From Thioalkalivibrio sp. (GTDB lineage: Bacteria > Pseudomonadota > Gammaproteobacteria > Ectothiorhodospirales > Ectothiorhodospiraceae), in contig PULL01000248.1 of NCBI GenBank assembly GCA_003550945.1, positions 1-6,391 of the forward strand: DNA of 6,391 nucleotides, given 5' to 3'. This document shows, piece by piece, positions 4,455-6,391 of the stretch; positions within the stretch are counted from its first letter, which is position 1, and every line of letters begins with the position of its first letter. Made by a program: the position numbers and the translations under genes. The notes below the pieces were generated by a model. That model was not told the origin of the DNA. It saw only the letters and a program-made list of their open reading frames with translations, and did not search any database.

Positions 4455-6100
4455 GAAGTCACCTGCAGACGCGGTGGCTGGAACTCGACCGTCTGCGGCC
4501 GGGGATGCTGGAAGCGCAGCGTCACCCGCGTGCCTTCGCCCGGCTCGGTCTCGATGCCAAACTCGCCGTGCAGGCGCGCCGCCCGTTCCTGCATCACGCT
4601 GAGCCCGATGTGCTCGCCGGGGTGTCCGCTGGCGACGCCTTCGATCCCGACCCCGTCGTCCTCGATCATCACCAGGAACGCCCCGTCACCGTCGGCACGC
4701 AGCAGGACCCGGACGTTCTGGGCCTGTGCGTGCTTGCGGATGTTGCACAGGGACTCCTGCACGATGCGCAGGACCTCGGTCTCCATCTCGATCGGGAGCG
4801 GCCGATCCCGCCATTCCTGCTGCAGGTAGATGCCGATCCCGGTTTCGGCGCGGAATTCGTTCACGGTCTTCTCGATCGCCGCGACCAGCCCCTCGCGGTG
4901 CGCCGGGGCCCGGAACTGGCTGATGATTTCGCGCAGTTCGAGGTTGGCACGGTTCAGGTTCTCCCGGATCAGCGCAACCTCGCGGTTCAGTCCGGGGCGC
5001 TCCCGGTCGCCCAGCGACTCCTCCAGCGCCCCGACCCGGAAGCCGAGGCTGGCCAGGGTCTGCGCCAGCGAGTCGTGCAGCTCGTGCGCGAGGTGGGTCC
5101 GTTCCTCCATGATGCTCAGGCGCTGCGCCTCCGCGTCGAGGCGGGCCTTTTCGATCGCCATGCCCAGGTGCCGGCCGATGCTGGTCAGCAGGTTGTCCAT
5201 GTCCTCGCCCAGGTTTTCCGGCCATTCGTCCAGGAACAGGCTGTACACGCCCAGCGTGCGTCCCTGGTGCTGCAACGGCACGGCCAGCATCGCCGGTTCC
5301 TCGCCGTCCTGCTCGTCGCAGACCCGGCCGCACTCGTGCACGTTGGCCTTCCACAGCGTCTCGCTGCCGGCCACCACCTTGCCGCAGACGCAGCGCCCGA
5401 TCGGCAGGGTGTCGCGGCAGTGGGTGTTGTTGGCTTCGAAGCCGAGGTTCGCGACCAGACGCATCTGGCCGTCGGGCGTCAGCAGCCGCGCGGTGGCGGC
5501 CCGCGCACCGAGGGTCCGCTTCAGGCTGTACAGGAACCGGGTCAGCAGGTCGTCGAGGTCGCGCGAGATGTTGATGCTGGCGGCTACGTCGTACAGCACC
5601 TCCAGGGTGTGCGACTTGTCCTGCAGGCGCCGCGTCTGGGTGTTGACCTCCTCGCGCATGTCCCGGGTCAGGCGCTGCAGTTGTTCGGTCAGCGCGTTCA
5701 CGTCCCGGGCCAGCTCCGCGAACTCGCCGGTGACCGGCACCGGAATGCGGGCCGCGAGATTGCCGCCGCGCACCCGCTGGGCCCAGTGTCGCAGGTGAAA
5801 CAGCGGCGCCACCAGGTGGTGGTAGATCACCACCGGCACGGTCAGGGTTGCGAGAAACCCCACCCAGAGCACGAAGGAGTGGACGGTCAGGTAGGGGATC
5901 GACGACCAGGTGGTGAAGATCACCCAGGCATTCATCGCCAGCGCGATCAGCAGCGCCCCGCCGATCACCGCCAGCGGCAGGAACATGTGGTTCTTCATCA
6001 TGCCCCGGGCCTTGTGGTGCCAGCCGTTCGCGGGACGGATCAGCCAGTTGGCGACGCCTGCCGGGCCGCGCGGTGGCGGCGGTCTCACGGGAATCTTCAT
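4451..6100 (-). CDS. NarX-like membrane sensor histidine kinase lacking the periplasmic nitrate domain
   Basis: This 549-residue kinase should phosphorylate the adjacent NarL-type regulator. Order: a Pro/Arg-rich cytoplasmic N-terminus (1-37), TM1 (about 39-63), a periplasmic turn of only about ten residues, TM2 (about 72-96), HAMP (about 97-147), a signalling helix/coiled coil (148-180), GAF (about 181-318), then HisKA_3 with phospho-acceptor H342 in AHELHDSLAQTL, the N-box N453 in ESLCNIRKHA, and the ATPase D-box DDGVGI (481-486) with GEHIGLSVMQERA. The GAF domain carries five cysteines: C228, C237, C239, C257 and C261. E. coli NarX and NarQ sense nitrate with a periplasmic four-helix domain containing the P-box; that domain is absent here. 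Signal input is therefore likely cytoplasmic, perhaps redox or a metal cofactor. Shine-Dalgarno GGAGGAG (6115-6109), 8 bases from the ATG, supports this start over M34/M35. Confidence 0.9.
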   Translation of the reverse strand: MKIPVRPPPPRGPAGVANWLIRPANGWHHKARGMMKNHMFLPLAVIGGALLIALAMNAWVIFTTWSSIPYLTVHSFVLWVGFLATLTVPVVIYHHLVAPLFHLRHWAQRVRGGNLAARIPVPVTGEFAELARDVNALTEQLQRLTRDMREEVNTQTRRLQDKSHTLEVLYDVAASINISRDLDDLLTRFLYSLKRTLGARAATARLLTPDGQMRLVANLGFEANNTHCRDTLPIGRCVCGKVVAGSETLWKANVHECGRVCDEQDGEEPAMLAVPLQHQGRTLGVYSLFLDEWPENLGEDMDNLLTSIGRHLGMAIEKARLDAEAQRLSIMEERTHLAHELHDSLAQTLASLGFRVGALEESLGDRERPGLNREVALIRENLNRANLELREIISQFRAPAHREGLVAAIEKTVNEFRAETGIGIYLQQEWRDRPLPIEMETEVLRIVQESLCNIRKHAQAQNVRVLLRADGDGAFLVMIEDDGVGIEGVASGHPGEHIGLSVMQERAARLHGEFGIETEPGEGTRVTLRFQHPRPQTVEFQPPRLQVTS

Positions 6101-6108
6101 CGGCTCGT

Positions 6109-6115
6109 CTCCTCC
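6109..6115 (-). promoter_or_regulatory. Shine-Dalgarno of the sensor kinase
   Basis: On the minus strand the bases read GGAGGAG, 8 bases before the ATG at 6100. It selects the long N-terminus (with the Pro-rich 37-residue extension) over internal Met34/35. Confidence 0.75.
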
Positions 6116-6391
6116 GGCAGACCACGATGCCGGTTACCGCGCCTGCGGGCCTCCCCCCGCTGTGCGGGAGCCGCCGCGTCGTCGTGTGATCGCCGCCGGA
6201 TCGGCGCAGAATCCGGTCGCGTCGCCCCCGATCGAGGTCGCGGGACGCTTTTCAGTGTCCGGGCCTGGCCCACCCAAGTCAAAGATTTTCGTACGTTCCG
6301 CGCTTGTTTGGCCGAAGACCTCGAACGGTTCCTGTGGTCGCGGCGCCGTGTCGTGCTCCCAGACGGCGGCGCCGAATTCTAGCCCAAACCC
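6116..6391. other. Upstream region of the kinase gene
   Basis: No credible gene is seen here. A 61-codon minus-strand frame (6282-6097) overlaps the kinase start, has no ribosome site and has an Arg-rich composition typical of GC-rich non-coding DNA. Apart from the promoter candidates, nothing recognisable is present and no inverted-repeat operator stands out. Confidence 0.5.
6254..6282 (-). promoter_or_regulatory. Candidate sigma-70 promoter for the kinase/regulator operon
   Basis: On the minus strand TTGACT (6282-6277, five of six to the -35 consensus) is followed after exactly 17 bases by GACACT (6259-6254, three of six to the -10). The start site would be near 6247, giving a leader of about 145 bases. 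The weak -10 suggests low or activator-dependent transcription. A second candidate -10, TAGAAT at 6381-6376, is a five of six match, but its -35 would lie beyond the window. Confidence 0.4.

Noticed and set aside
3630..4829. Plus-strand open frames opposite the response regulator
   Set aside because: They are antisense to a complete NarL-type protein with every catalytic residue intact, and have biased low-information composition.
4505..6382. Plus-strand open frame of 625 codons opposite the sensor kinase
   Set aside because: It is a shadow of the kinase gene with no domain and no ribosome site of note; the opposite strand has complete HAMP, GAF and kinase motifs.

Overview
The window is GC-rich DNA (roughly two thirds G+C by eye) that reads like a gammaproteobacterial chromosome. 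The gene content (a full CysG fusion, a NarX/NarL-type pair, a DUF2237 protein) would fit a sulfur-oxidising or denitrifying member of the Ectothiorhodospiraceae such as Thioalkalivibrio. That assignment is an impression from protein sequences and has not been tested by any search.

Left end (1-1034), mostly minus strand. A truncated DUF2237-family gene runs off the left edge (start at 142). Next comes a 276-base non-coding stretch bounded by 14-base perfect inverted repeats (194-207 and 456-469) and full of internal hairpins; it looks like a small non-autonomous mobile element. Then an intrinsic terminator (485-510) closes a 66-residue acidic orphan gene (530-730). Positions 731-1034 form a divergent intergenic region with only weak promoter signals.

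Centre (1035-3625), plus strand. Four tightly packed genes look like one operon: a Sel1-repeat protein, a monothiol-sized glutaredoxin with a dithiol CPYC site, siroheme synthase CysG, and a small S24/LexA-fold protein that overlaps the cysG stop codon and lacks both a DNA-binding domain and the usual catalytic lysine. CysG makes siroheme, the cofactor of sulfite and assimilatory nitrite reductases (and of DsrAB in sulfur oxidisers). Glutaredoxin fits a thiol/sulfur redox role next to it.

Right end (3626-6391), minus strand, convergent with the operon. A two-gene operon encodes a membrane sensor histidine kinase and a NarL-type response regulator with an ATGA overlap. The kinase has the NarX-like HAMP, signalling helix, GAF and HisKA_3 order, but has almost no periplasmic loop and carries a cysteine cluster in its GAF domain. 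It therefore probably senses a cytoplasmic redox or ligand signal rather than external nitrate. The convergent gap (3626-3779) holds REP-like hairpins. A candidate sigma-70 promoter for the kinase lies at 6254-6282.

The points most worth a second look are the inverted-repeat element at 194-469, the catalytically doubtful S24 protein fused by overlap to cysG, and the kinase without a periplasmic nitrate sensor.
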